A stretch of 64,000 bases of DNA, from NCBI GenBank assembly GCA_905331475.1, contig CAJNYU010000847.1, positions 30,502 through 94,501 on the forward strand. The letters are read 5' to 3'. Source of the DNA: Rotaria socialis (lineage: Eukaryota; Rotifera; Eurotatoria; Philodinida; Philodinidae). Positions within the stretch are counted from its first letter, which is position 1. Each line of letters opens with the position of its first letter. The notes under the pieces are model-generated. The model had not been told where the DNA came from and ran no database searches. It saw nothing but the letters and a program-made list of their open reading frames with translations. Positions 37,655 through 49,891 of the stretch are shown here, in pieces. Position numbers and translations under genes: made by a program.

Positions 37655-38691
37655 GTTGTTTTGTCACTGAAATTAGGTACGATTATAACCCCTAGACAAC
37701 CCTCCCTAGAAGAATCCCAAGGGAGTCCCTAGGGATTTCGTTCTTTTGCGGGGACTCCCTGGGGACTTCCCGGGGTGTATCTGGCCAAAATCGATGAAAT
37801 ATCTAATTACTAATAAATTCATCTAAATTTTTTTAAATTTAAAAAAATCAAAAAGATTGTTTTTAATTTTAAAAAATTTCATCAGTTTTCTGTATTCATC
37901 ATCTTTTATATTCTGCATTCGAATTCTGGAGTAGAATTGATTTTCGGTTATATGAAGTATTTATTGTCTGATTATCGTAATCCAGTAACATAAAACCAGA
38001 TAAGGCTTAACTTAAAATAAAAGTGATTGGTAATCAGGGTGGCCACATCAAAAATTGAAAAATCAGAAAATATTTTTTCAAAATCAGAAAATGGCAGTTT
38101 TTGGCAAATTAGTAGATCTGCCGCTAAAATACTGGCCTCCAAAATTCTGCTGCATTTCGATTCACTGACTGGAACTTTATTTTCAAAGATATTTAAATAA
38201 AACGAAAGAAATGATAGTGAATATATCGTTTAGCTAATACGCAAACATCAATAAAAGATCCTTAATGTTGAGCTTCTTTTTAAATTTAAAACTCGTTCAC
38301 AGAAACGAGCAGAACTAAATCACATACATTTTGCGTAGATTAAGAAATCCAACGAGAGAAAAACGTTAAATTTCATCATCTCGGTATTGTTATTCATATT
38401 TCGTGTCTTTTGGAATTTGCTCTCGAAAGTTTGTTTAAGATAACATATGCTAATAAAAACCTTCTCAAGAATTATTACCAATCACTTTTATTTTAAGTTA
38501 AGCATTATCTGGTTTTATATTACTGGATTACGATAATCGGACTATATTTGCTTTATATAATCGAAAATCAATTCTACTCCAGAATTCGAATGCGGAATAT
38601 AAAAGATGATTAATACAGAAAATTGATGAAACACTATTGATTTATTATAGTGATGGGTTATAATCGTACCTAATTTTAGTGACAAAGCAAC
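37655..38691. mobile_element. Large foldback element with long inverted arms
   Basis: Inner arms 37877-38034 and 38474-38631 are 158 bp each and about 90 percent identical in inverted orientation. Outer arm pieces 37655-37691 and 38655-38691 also match inversely (both read around ggtacgattataaccc). The left arm has about 160 nt extra between these blocks, including a CCC/GGG-rich patch. The 439-nt interior begins with cagggtggcca. No transposase reading frame is present. A single N at 38692 touches the right end. It could be a foldback transposon or two head-to-head copies of one element. Confidence 0.75.
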
Positions 38692-40357
38692 NTATATATG
38701 TAAAGAAGACATAGCTTCAGTATATATCCCCTAACATAAATAGAAGCTAACAAATAATAAGCAGTTTCGAATGTTGAATAAGGTTTTGATTGCGTTAAAC
38801 TTCATCGAAAAGCAATTTTCGATTATTTTTTCTTTCATTCCATCATATGAATGCCACTATTTTTGATCTAAAAATATACTAATCTGTATTTCATAATATT
38901 GTAAGAAATATTCGACATTTTTCTTATTAAAGAAATTAAAGTCATAACACATGATTACTTTTTGAATCTTTAATCAAACTTGCGCCTATTTATGTTGAGA
39001 GGTGTATCATGTCGAAAAAGTCAGAGATAAATTCTACGTGCAATTAGATGAATAGGCAACTATATCCATAGCATCAACACAGCTTGTACAGAAACACAGT
39101 GTCTTCATGTACTTTTCTGTGGTTGATTCAGTATCTTCTTATGGAAGCTCTTTTACATCTTTAACCGCTTGGTAATGCTCGAAAATCACCTTTAACAGGA
39201 GATTGGCAGCCTCGTTTCATGAATCTCAAGTCTTGAGGATTTTGGTTGCACAGAATCTAGAAATCAGATTTGTTGCACTCCTAATAGAACATCATAGGGC
39301 ACACATGAACAAAACACAACAACGAGACTAAAAGAAATATATGTGACTAAATAGAATTTGACTACTCGAGAAGCTGTTTTCGGTCGTTCACCATCTATTC
39401 AAATGCTTTTTTGTTATTTTAGATGCTCAGGCATATAATTATTTTCTATGATGGATTTTACTTTTTCTTTAGTTTATGAAATAAATATAAACATACTGGT
39501 TATGATTTATTAAATACAGATAAATGAATTTCTCATTTAAAAGAAATTATCGATGAAATAAAGAATAAAGGAAGAATTTTTCTTGATCATTGGTCAGTAG
39601 ACAAATACCTAGTATAACAACACGATATCTTGATTGTATCATTTCATATCACAAACATCACTAAGGTATGTGGTATTATTCAAGAATGAAATTAATACAT
39701 GCAACAACTTTTATCTACATCCTACTTTTCTTGGTAGTATCATCTATTTTTGTGACCTACTTGACAATCATTAAACATCAGGTTTTCAAAGAAAAAAAAT
39801 TATTTTGTAAAGATAAATCAGAAAAATTCAAGATAACTCATTTCCCACTCTTATCATGTTTTTCCAACAATCCACAGCAACAACATTTTTATTTTTAAAT
39901 TAGTAACGTGATATTATCTTTTGTATGTTGTTGGAAAGTGACTCATCGTGTCTTTGTCGAAAATCAACAAGGTGAGTAAGTTTATTTTTGTTTATTGGAA
40001 TTTGATCGTGAGTAATTGACAGCAATAAGACAGCTAATAACTTTCATTAGACAAGCATATCAGTTTGTCTTTCCGAGAAAACAGATCAAATTTACTAAAA
40101 TATATGATTTATATGCACGCAAAAGTAAAAGAAAGGAAGTAATAAAATTCAATTAGAACATGACACAGTTTTCGGAAGTAAAAAGGAGAAGTGTCATTAT
40201 TTTTCTAGTTTTCCGTGGAATGACATATATACCGATGTTTTTTCTTTCTTTCCAAATAGGTGACTATAAAATGTTATAAGTAATAAAAGTACGTTCTACA
40301 AATATTAAACTTCAAGCCTATATCGACTGCCTGCATCTTGAAGGACGTGACGTCATC

Positions 40358-42443
40358 ATGGTAGTATCATGTCTAGAACAGAAGCAGAGAGTTAATATTA
40401 TTTTCAATTTCAGAATACTTCGTTGAATAATGGATTTGATGCTAAAAATATTCTTTGTCTCGATACAAAATACAAATGTCTAACGTGTCAACTTATTCTT
40501 AGAAATCCGGTTCAAATTATGTGTGGACATCGTTTATGCTATTCGTGTCTTCCTATTGAAAACAAGTAACATAATCATAGCAATATTTTTCTGTCATACG
40601 AATATTTAAAACATTTCAACATTATTCTTGTACCTAGTTTGATTCGGTGTCCAAAATGTTCAAAAGTCACATCATTATCAGAGGTAAATCGAAGATTTTC
40701 TTTGTCGTCCATCCAGTGGACGCCATCGATTAATAAAGTAGAGTTCAACACCTAAATATTAAAGATTAGACTGGACAAAGGCTTCAATAATGACATGCAA
40801 CAGTTGCAAATTCTTTGCCATTTATGTGAATGGTCTGGTGATTTCATTAATTATGAAGTATTTAGATTGTTGTGATTTTCTCTCTAGCAGATAAATTTTC
40901 CGTTGTTTCCTTTCTATAAAGAACCATCTAGCAGAGCTACATCAACAATATCGATGTCTGTTCTGCAATTCAATATTCACTTCGGCACCATCGCTACAGC
41001 AACATACAGAAAGTATGTGTTCACAGATGCTAGTAGATTGTATGTTGCAGCCATACGGTTGTAATACAAAAGTAAGTAGTAAATACGTAATAGCTCTTAT
41101 CGCATATGCTTGTCTAGCATAGATATTACGCTGCAATCAATCCGAACATTATACTAGTAAAATGCATCAACAGATTCTTGTGTTATGCATTTTGCAATGC
41201 ATAGCAACGTTAACTGTAAAAAATCAAAACACCATACACATGGACGCATATGTCGACAGGAAAAGAATTGATGATTCGCCTAAAGTAACTACTGATTCAT
41301 CGACAATTCTAGAAACTGATGAGTCGAATGTTCAGCAAAAAGATATCACTGAAACAATGAATATCCTAGCAGGTGGTACTGCTGTACTAAATGATGATGT
41401 ACAGCGATTAAGTAGTGAATCATTGCAACAATCTCTATTGATAGAAATGTCTAGTCAAAACTTGAAAGCGCTAAAAACATCGTGTGAAGAATCAAAGAAT
41501 TTCATGGATGCGCTTAGTACTAACATGAGTATTCTCCAACAGGATTGTTTTTCTTTAAAACAAAAAATTGAAGAGTCACAATCAATCTCATATGATGGAA
41601 CATTATTATGGAAAATCAGCAATGTACAAGAGAAAATGAGTATATGTTCAACTATTTATAATAGTCTCATCCTACAACTATATTACAAAAGCTTTAATTT
41701 CATTTATAGCCAAAATACACACTTTAGATTAGTTTAACCTTTTAATGAGATATCAAAAAAAGTCATGTTTTTAAACGGGTGAAAATCTAATATTGTTTAT
41801 TTGAGAAATGCTCGCGATAACCAGCAAAACTTCATTGTTTTTTTGGTAGCACTATACATTTTTAGCTGATGCTCAATCGGAACGACAAGTTTCAATTTAT
41901 TCGCCACCGTTCTATTCTTCGCCAACAGGATACAAAATGTGCGCACGCGTCTATTTCTATGGCGACGGAAACGCACGTCGTACCCATATGTCCCTCTTTT
42001 TTGTTCTAATGCGAAGTGCACACGATGTGTTGCTTTCTTTTCCGTTCACTTACAAAGTTACATTTTGTTTGTTTGATCAAACTGGCGAACAGCAACATGT
42101 CATCGATACGTTTCGTCCTGACCCAAAGTCAAGTAGTTTCCAGAAACCACAGTGTGATATGAATATTGCAAGTGGCATCCCAAAATTCGTGCAATTAGAC
42201 AAAATACAACAACCGAATAGTAGATACGTGAAAGAAAATGTGATGTTCATCAGAGTAATGGTAGATTTTGCAAACTTAAACAAAACAATGTTACCCTACG
42301 CAGTGAGTTTAAATCCAGGTCTACCAATATATTGCCAACAACGTCTGATACAACAAAGAGCACAACTGCAATCTCAGAAAATTTCAGAAACGACTCCGAT
42401 GAATAACCACCTCAACACCAACGGTAATTCATCGACTGAATAA
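40358..42443 (+). CDS. TNF receptor-associated factor (TRAF): RING, zinc fingers, coiled coil, MATH
   Basis: About 480 residues. The RING finger (40445-40680) reads YKCLTCQLILRNPVQIMCGH then RCPKCSKV. TRAF-type zinc fingers follow (IRLDKGFNNDMQQLQILCHL at 40768-40857, YRCLFCNSIF and VDCMLQPYGCNTK at 40922-41070). A coiled coil covers about 41370-41590, and the MATH/TRAF domain starts at about 41595 (DGTLLWKISNVQEKM) and continues after a short intron (41864 onward: SIYSPPFYSSPTGYKMCARV, GDGNARRTHMSLFFVLM, MNIASGIPKF). TRAFs are adaptors, often E3 ligases, that link receptors to NF-kB and JNK. The RING cysteines and histidine I can see are complete. Coding exon 1 appears to consist of only the ATG (40358-40360), spliced over a 53-nt intron to 40414; this start is inferred. 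TRAF genes are numerous in bdelloids. Confidence 0.9.
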
Positions 42444-44924
42444 GAACAAGTATTTGGCAATGGTAGCAAGATGAGTTAATACTGAAGATAATACATACAC
42501 CAGGCTAAATAACAAAAACAAAAACTATTTAGACTCATGTATATTCTCATCGATATTAACTGTTGCTATTCTTTTACCGATCTCGTACCACTCATGAAAA
42601 TATATTAATCATGAAATTTTAATTATCTACTTTTATCATTATAACATGTATCCAAGAAAGAAAGTTTTCTTACGTCCCTTGACCCAAATATGACATAGAG
42701 AACGGGAAAAGAAATGAGTAAAAGAGATGTGTGGCTGTTTGCCGAGCAAATGGAAAATATTAAAAAATGTTTGTTATTGAATAGTGATTTTGCTTTCAAG
42801 CTACACGCCATAGAATATAGGGCGTCTGAACTGCAGGTACGCGAATGCAAAAGATTATGTTACTAAAAGCAATAAAAATCTATTGATTGAGAATTTATCA
42901 TGATCGAACACATAATGTTGACTAATGTTGCACGAAGTGATATAATCATTCGTTTGTATTGATTGATATCGAAGCCGTCCATCAATACGAAAGATGTGAG
43001 TGTACATCTGTGTGAACAAGTAGAAGGCTCGTCCACAAATTTCACCTACCTCAGCTGACCATCGCTAAGCTAGAACTATGAAAATATTACTTTGAAAATA
43101 AAGTACAGCTTATACAGAATGTTTGTACGTACTTAGCACAAGCAAAGAGCTGATTATACTCATGAATATTTTACTTCGATCTCGTAATCGAACTGCTAAA
43201 TAGAAGCGTATTGGAATAATCAAAATCTTCTTTTTCTTTATGAATTTGAAACAGAAATTATAATTATAATACTAATATATATCGAAGGAAGAGTGTTTAT
43301 AATACGATGATTAATGATTACATGAGCTCATAAAAAATGTATTCAGATAAATAAAGTTCCACGATAAAAGTATAGAATCTTATTTTTGATAAATTAAAAG
43401 CATAAGTTAGATCTTATCTGCGGAAACCCCTGTGAATGTCATAGAGAAAAATTTCTACGAAAATATTACCTCTTTATTTTGCATTACTCTATAAAAAAAA
43501 ACTGTTTGCCAATGATTTGCTAATAAAAAACAAACATGTTTATATAACGAAGAACCAACAAGAATCTGTAATCAACTAAGAAAATTTTTCATATCAAGTT
43601 TCAGTAGAAGCGTTTGTTTCCCTTTTATGATTCATGTACTAAAACATTCTATTTTAATTTCAGAGAAATATTACCAAGAATGTTTCAACATTTAAATGTC
43701 ATTAAACACAATGAAAACGATGAGTGTTCTCAGCTGAATTTCAAAAATATATACAGATATTCGACAATTTTACCCATTCGATTAAGAAAAACTCTTATTT
43801 TAAATAGCATCGAATAATTGTTAATATTAACGCCATTGAATAGTATATGTGCCTATCAAAAATCTGGAGTAACTTCAAGAAATTAATGGTTTCAACTAAA
43901 TTAATCATTCTGGTTAACTTATTTTTAAGATTTTACTCAAATTTATTCAATAGCTACTACTAGATCAAATTTTTCAATGAATTTCTTACTCAGCTATTTT
44001 CCGAGATCTTTAAAATTAATTTGATAAAGTAAATCTTTCTTTTTTTCTTTTCATTTCTCTCTATCCACTGTAGCATTCTGTTTATAAAATATATACTTGA
44101 TACAAACAATTTTATTCAAAGGTCACGAAGTGCCATGAGCATGTGTATGTTTATTTCAGGAACCGATTTATAAATACTCGTATCATTAATTACATCATAT
44201 GGATTATATAATTATTATGTTTATGAAAAATTTTTTCGCTTAGATGAGGTTAATAGAAAAACACAGTCAATTAACTGGAGTTAAGTTAAGATTCTTTTTA
44301 GAAATTAATTTGAATCCATTACAATTCAAATGACGCTTCTTTCTATGAAATAAAATGTTTTCCTATTAGAAAATCGTTGATTACAATCAGTGCAGTATTG
44401 GATTTATGAAAGAATACCAATTCAAATCAAATCAATAGACTATTTTTCTATCAAAATCAAAAGTCAACAACTTAAAGAGTACAGTTAAAATTACTGATCC
44501 ATCTGTAACATTCATAGATGTATAAAAATAATCCGTTGATCTCATTGTAAAAGTGATAAAGATTCGTTAATATTTAAATCATATTTTATTTATTAAATAT
44601 TGCTTTTTTTTACAGCACATACAATACAAATTATTTCTTCTATTCATTTTGATAAAAATTAAAATGTTGACTTATGCAGCTTATTTTGATTCCAATTATG
44701 CAGTATAAGCCCAATTTTGTCAACAAACTCATTTTTTTAACATCGATAATTTGTAATCTATGATAAGTTTTATTAATAATTAAGACAACGAAATAATTGC
44801 AGACGATCTTGTGATGAGATAAATCTATCGTTTTTGTTGATTTCTATCAGTCTTGGTTTGACGAATCAGATTATTAATCAATACGATCATGATATATTAC
44901 ATCATTAAACAACACTATGAAAAT

Positions 44925-45115
44925 AGTACGAGGGAATTCATTGAATGAAAATATACTTATACGGTTTCAATCAAACGTTTGAAACATTCCAGTAGTTTTG
45001 TTCTTTCATATGATGTATGTTTTGCATTTTATTCCCGAAAGACAACCATAGAATAGAATAAATTCATCCATATTCATTACGCCATCACATCCAGCCGCCT
45101 GGGCATAATCAAAAT
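44925..45115 (-). pseudogene. EF-hand gene fragment, copy B
   Basis: On the minus strand an EF-hand-like segment AAGCDGVMNMDEFILFYG is readable (45060-45100) and is followed, after a frame change, by ECFKRLIETV and a stop. Its DNA is clearly related to the fragment at 46180-46320 (both contain cgtttgattgaaaccgta-like sequence, then a similar ttttcattc block). No intact surrounding gene is present. It is the older or shorter member of a duplicated pseudogene pair. Confidence 0.5.
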
Positions 45116-45824
45116 AAAGACACTACATTTCGATACGTGATAGATCGACAGTTTCTGTTAGTCTATTCCTAGTTCATTCACTATATTGCGCAAGATTCGA
45201 ATGAAGTTTAATCATTTTCTATGTACTATCTACATATAAGTAACTACCGAAATACTTTGTGAAATATAATGCAAGAATAGGAAAGAACATCGAACATAAA
45301 TATCGATAGAAGTCATTCATCAAAAAAGAGCAAAAATTGTTTGGCAGAAATATTTTCTATATGCAATAATATACTTTGATATAAATAGTTTGCTATCTAA
45401 GTAGCACCTATATAACTTTCTCCATTCGAAAAAACCTACCATCGTACTGGATCATCTATCTATGTTTTATAAGAAAGATAAGATGAGTCTTTTTTTTTCT
45501 ACTTTGTGTGTCGCTACAAATGCTTAGAATAATCGAACACTGCAAAAAATTCATACAAAACTTATTTATTGATGATCGGTAATTAAAAATAATTCGTAAA
45601 AATCTTCTTTTCTTTCTGTCAACAGCGAAGGATTTCACATCAACACGATTGTCTTATTATGTATCTTGAGGATATTTTTTATGCATTTTACCGAAGAAAA
45701 ATCTTTCGAAAATTATCCTCCCTTTGATTGATTCCCGAAATAGAAATAAATTGTTGAATAAAAATAAATTTTCTGCTACGTAGAAAGCCTAGGAAATTTT
45801 ATAAAATATCATTGGTAGCGTCGA

Positions 45825-46444
45825 CTATAAGCTTTTTGTTGTGGAATTTAATTTATAATTTTTTCTTCTTGGTTGACATAAACACGGTTCTCCGAAGCAG
45901 CTTTTTTCCGTATTCATGGTCTGTACCTGATGGTAAGCCATAATAACCGTTAAGACGACGCAACACTTGATAGTCGTATTGTGACGAACTATGCCCATCA
46001 CCATGTTGACATCCCACGGTATTTTTTGACGAATAAGATGATTCAACACAACTAGAGGTGTAAGCCGTCGGCTAGGAAATACGTTGGCTCTAGCAAAAAC
46101 ACCGGCTGCCAGCCGTCGGCTTCAGTAAAAATCGGCTGACGGTTTACGCCTCTAAACATAACAATAACATCGAGCAATCCACCGAATGAAATTTTACCAG
46201 TACGGTCTCAATTAAACGATTCAAAGATACGAGCAATTTTTTATAAATTTTGTTGATGTTCTGTATCAAATAAACGAATGCAAACATTAACGAATTCATT
46301 CGTATTCAATATTTCATCATCTACATTTGCTTGAAAAATACCTTCTCGAATTCGCAGTATTTTCTGAATAGATTAGTTAACATTTTGTTTGATTTCATTA
46401 CGATTCCAATCACTGATATATCCATCGAATGAGCGAGCTCCCAT
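45825..46444 (-). pseudogene. EF-hand protein pseudogene, copy A, split by a small mobile element
   Basis: Reading leftward from an ATG at 46444: MGARSFDGYISDWNRNEIKQ, then a stop, then QANVDDEILNTNEFVNVCIR, another stop, and an EF-hand-like FESFN-stop-DRTGKISFGGLLDVIV. Immediately after comes the inverted-repeat element at 46055-46152. Beyond it the frame resumes with DVN, an apparent 2-nt insertion, then GDGHSSSQYDYQVL and a lysine-rich end at 45825. At least three stops or frameshifts are visible, so it cannot encode a full product. The parent was probably a small calcium-binding protein with several EF-hands; which one is unknown. Confidence 0.55.
46055..46152. mobile_element. 98-bp GC-rich MITE-like element with TA duplication
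   Basis: Terminal inverted repeats at 46055-46073 (gaggtgtaagccgtcggct) and 46134-46152 match at 15 of 19 positions. TA dinucleotides flank both ends (46053-46054, 46153-46154), as expected for Tc1/mariner-type or similar insertion. Its GC content is far above the surroundings. It contains further internal copies of the gccgtcggc/gccgacggc motif. It sits inside the EF-hand pseudogene. Confidence 0.75.
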
Positions 46445-48669
46445 TTTTTTTCGCTCTTGTGTCTAATTATATAACTAGAAAGGTGTGTATATTTGTATTT
46501 TAAAATGAAAGATTATTTTGCACATCTATTTCGATCAATCATAGATAGGGCCAATGAAGCATAAATAAAAACAATGCATACCACTATAGTTAGAGAATGA
46601 ATAGTCAATGGTGAATAACTGAATATTCTTAGCTCATATAATTTGATCAGAAAATAATTTAATTGTTTTTTGTGCTTTGATTGATGGTGTTGGATAAATA
46701 AATAATCTCGAGTTTTACTTCTCACAAAATGATCATCTATTTCAAGTTCGCCAATATGTTCAAATTTCGATACGACAACTTATTATAACTTTTAATTATT
46801 TTTCAATATAGAAATAATTGAGTTAAATTGATTACGGAAGAGATCAATTGATTATAAGTAGTTATAAGATTAATACTCACTGAAAAGTAAATATGATTCT
46901 ATTGTTTTTTTTTAACAAATCTATAAGTTGTTTTACTTAATAATCAAATAAAAATAATTCAATTACAGTTGATATGATATTTGTTTCACATATACATTTC
47001 ATAATATAAAATTTGTTTTTTTTTCATTTCAAAGACTAGTTTTTTATATTCTATAATATATTTATTGTCACGAAGAGTTTTCTTTAGTTCTATGCTTAGC
47101 CACACGTCCATTTCCGTCTTTTCTCATATTCATTCATCATTCATCTTTCTCTCTCTGGATGGCGCGAAAATGACGTTACTGTCACTCGGGCGTGTGCACA
47201 TAGCCAAAGATCATATTCCTCAACATAACTTGCTCGTCATCGTTGCGCACACACGTCTGACTTTTGCCTTCATGTAGTCTCCGACAGAGAGAGAGCGCAC
47301 ACATACACACACGTAAAGTAAATACACCAACGGGAGTAGATGCGATACGGAAAAACCTATATGACTACACCACTCAACTTTTCCTCTTCGTCATTGTGTA
47401 TGTGTGCGCGCGCTCGTTCGTTCCTGACGAACAACATTAGAGTAGAATAGAAGATGCTGGTACTACTGCTGCTTTTTTCACCGCCATCATCGGTCGTCAA
47501 TTTTCCGAGCGCGAGACACACTTTTTTATCCCGTCCGCTTTTTCGCCTCTTTTCCTTTTCTTCTTCTTTTATCGTTTGTCGAGCACGCCTTGCTTTCCAT
47601 AATGTGTGTCGGAGTCCAATTAAACTCGAAAATATGCTGTTAAATTCTGCTTTTCTGTTGGATAGCAACGTTCGTTCTATTATGTTCTTGGAATTAATGT
47701 TTCTCCTTGGCGTCGTTACGATTCCGATCTGCTGACGATGTTAGTATAATGGTGAACTCTTTATCTTTTCTTCTTTGTTGTTTCTAGAACGACGTAACAT
47801 AAATCTCATATTGTACAGCGTCCGTTCTTTTCCTTATTCGCAACGTTTCGTAGCGGGAGCGCATGTAAGCAAACGAGCGGGCGCGCGTGCGGAAGTTCAA
47901 GAGTAGGGAATATATATATATATATATATAAAGAGATAGCCGTTGTGTATGTATGTGTGCAGTTTTTGTACATATTCTACATACGCACACATTTCCAGAC
48001 GGCTTTGTTTCTCTTTTTCTTTCGACGAGAAATTTTTTTCCGATGTTTGACTATCCTCTGTTTCTCTACAATTCCGTTCCCTTTCTCTCGCTTTTTTCTC
48101 TCTTCTTCTTCACAATTATCAAGATTGAGAAGGCATAAAAGAGTTCGTGTGTTTTCCATTCGTTTTCGGCTTCCCTTTTTTTTCCTTCTTTTCTGTCTTT
48201 CTACTCTTGCTCGCATTGATATATGTTTGCAGACGCCAAATGCGCGCATATATATATATATATACAGAAAAAAGACCAAGGGTGAGGAAGACGAACACAC
48301 AATGAGAGAGAAAGAATGGTGTTACTACTGTTGAACACAACTCTTTTCTTTTTTCCACTTTTTTTTGACTCTGCTCGCTGAAAAAAAAAGTCGAATTGAG
48401 CACTTTGGGAGCAAACAGAAAAAAGTTCGTCGCGTTCTCTCCTTCTCTGTCTGTTTGTCTCTCTCTCTCTCTCGTTTCTGGATACATACTTTTTTTTCTG
48501 TCATTCATTTCACTGTGAAGAAAAAGGTAGAAGTAGGTGAGTGAACTTATTCTATGAACGTTTTTTTTTTTTGTGAGCACAATAAGCAAGAGCGAAAGTA
48601 GGTAATGATGATAAATAAAAAACGAATGGCGCCCTTTAAAAAAAAATAGAACTGCTGTTGCCATTTTGT

Positions 48670-48701
<32 letters not shown>

Positions 48702-48869
48702 TTCACTTTCACTTGTCTCTATTTTCGACTGTGACTTTCGCCTATCAATCATGTTCACGTTGTTGGTATGAGAATTACAATTTTCAAATACTGTTAAAAA
48801 AAAACATGAAGTTTTGCTTAGAAGATTATTATGTTTTTTCTTCTTCTTTTCTAGCCGTTTTCTATTTCG

Positions 48870-49852
48870 ATGAGTGATCACAAAACGACAAATTTACATG
48901 CACCACCACCACCACCACCACCATTAGGCTCAGTAGCAAATACTTTAATGAATCAACATCATCAAAAACTCGAGTCGATTGATTATACCGCTGATGAAAG
49001 TATGATTGCTGTAAGTTGATAAATTCATTTTCTTGTATCTACTCCTTTTACAAATATATTCTATTGATCTAAAATAGGATTTTATGGCTGTTCTACCTCA
49101 ACTTGATCCAAATGATTCATCATCAGCAGCAATATCACCAACATTAAAACTTAAAGGACAATCAAATGAATCATCGAAAATACTCGGTAAATTCGATGCA
49201 TTTGCTGCGGCTGTTCAACAGCAGCAACAACAACAACAACAAAATGGTATATCCATAGCATCTGCTCTTGTCAAAAAAGTTCAGCAACAATTGTTGCCAG
49301 CAACATCTGGATTATCAACTGTTCAATCATCATCATCGTCGTCATCATCACCACCAACAATAAATCCAATTGATTATCAAAGTACTAATAACAAACGAAA
49401 GCGTAAAGTTGATCGTCCAGCACAAAAGCGTATACGTGGTTCCTACAAACTTGTTTCGCCAGAACAAAAAATCATGATTCATGAGTATGCCGAAAAGCAT
49501 GGTGTTAAAGCAGCATCAAAATTATTTCAAGTTGCACCATCAACCATTGCTTCATGGTTGTATCAAAAACCGAATGGTGAACGTACATCAGCTATACGTA
49601 ATAAAGAAGCACATTCGCGTATACTTCAATGGATTCAAACAAGGCAAGAAAATGGTGAACGTGTAAATAATCGTGATTTTCATTCTTATGCATTGGCAAC
49701 AATGAGAGAATTGACTGGAAATCCGGATTTTGCTGCATCACGTTCATGGTGTTCAAATTTTCTTAAAAAATATAATATTCAGTTGGATAGGTAAGAGAAA
49801 AAAACAAAAACTAACTTAAACGTCTAATAAAGCAGTGATGAATTAATTGTTC

Positions 49853-49891
<39 letters not shown>

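Larger units (their letters stand above)
34790..40357. other. Repeat-rich gene-poor region
   Basis: 5.6 kb with no conserved gene. It contains an inverted-repeat element (35280-35510), palindromic TGTCCAATT units (35587-35766), a duplicated segment (36123-36212 and 36596-36679), a CCC/GGG-rich patch (37688-37780), two copies of cagggtggcca (37564 and 38035), and a large foldback (37655-38691). Two Ns (35478, 38692) fall inside or at the edge of these repeats. Open stretches at 36996-37361 and 39668-39898 show no homology that I can see, and I do not call them genes. Confidence 0.6.
42444..48869. other. Long gene-poor region upstream of the HTH/CENP-B-type gene
   Basis: 6.4 kb with no intact conserved gene. 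It holds two decayed EF-hand fragments (44925-45115 and 45825-46444), a small inverted-repeat element (46055-46152) and, from 47040 on, a long pyrimidine-rich zone with (TA)n runs at about 47911-47930, 48249-48262 and 48677-48701. The 3' part may be promoter and 5' UTR of the gene starting at 48870, since ttttctag lies just before its ATG. A 50-codon open frame at 42714-42866 with a donor-like caggtacg is too short to call. Confidence 0.5.

Noticed and set aside
39668..39898. 76-codon open frame upstream of the TRAF gene
   Set aside because: One hydrophobic stretch only, no homology, no link by splicing to the TRAF exons.
42714..42866. Possible small coding exon (MSKRDVWLFAEQMENIKKCL)
   Set aside because: Fifty codons, no homology, and no partner exon; a donor-like site alone is not enough.
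47040..48860. Many open frames on both strands in the pyrimidine-rich zone
   Set aside because: They are low-complexity products of CT/TA-rich sequence; none has homology or consistent splice sites.
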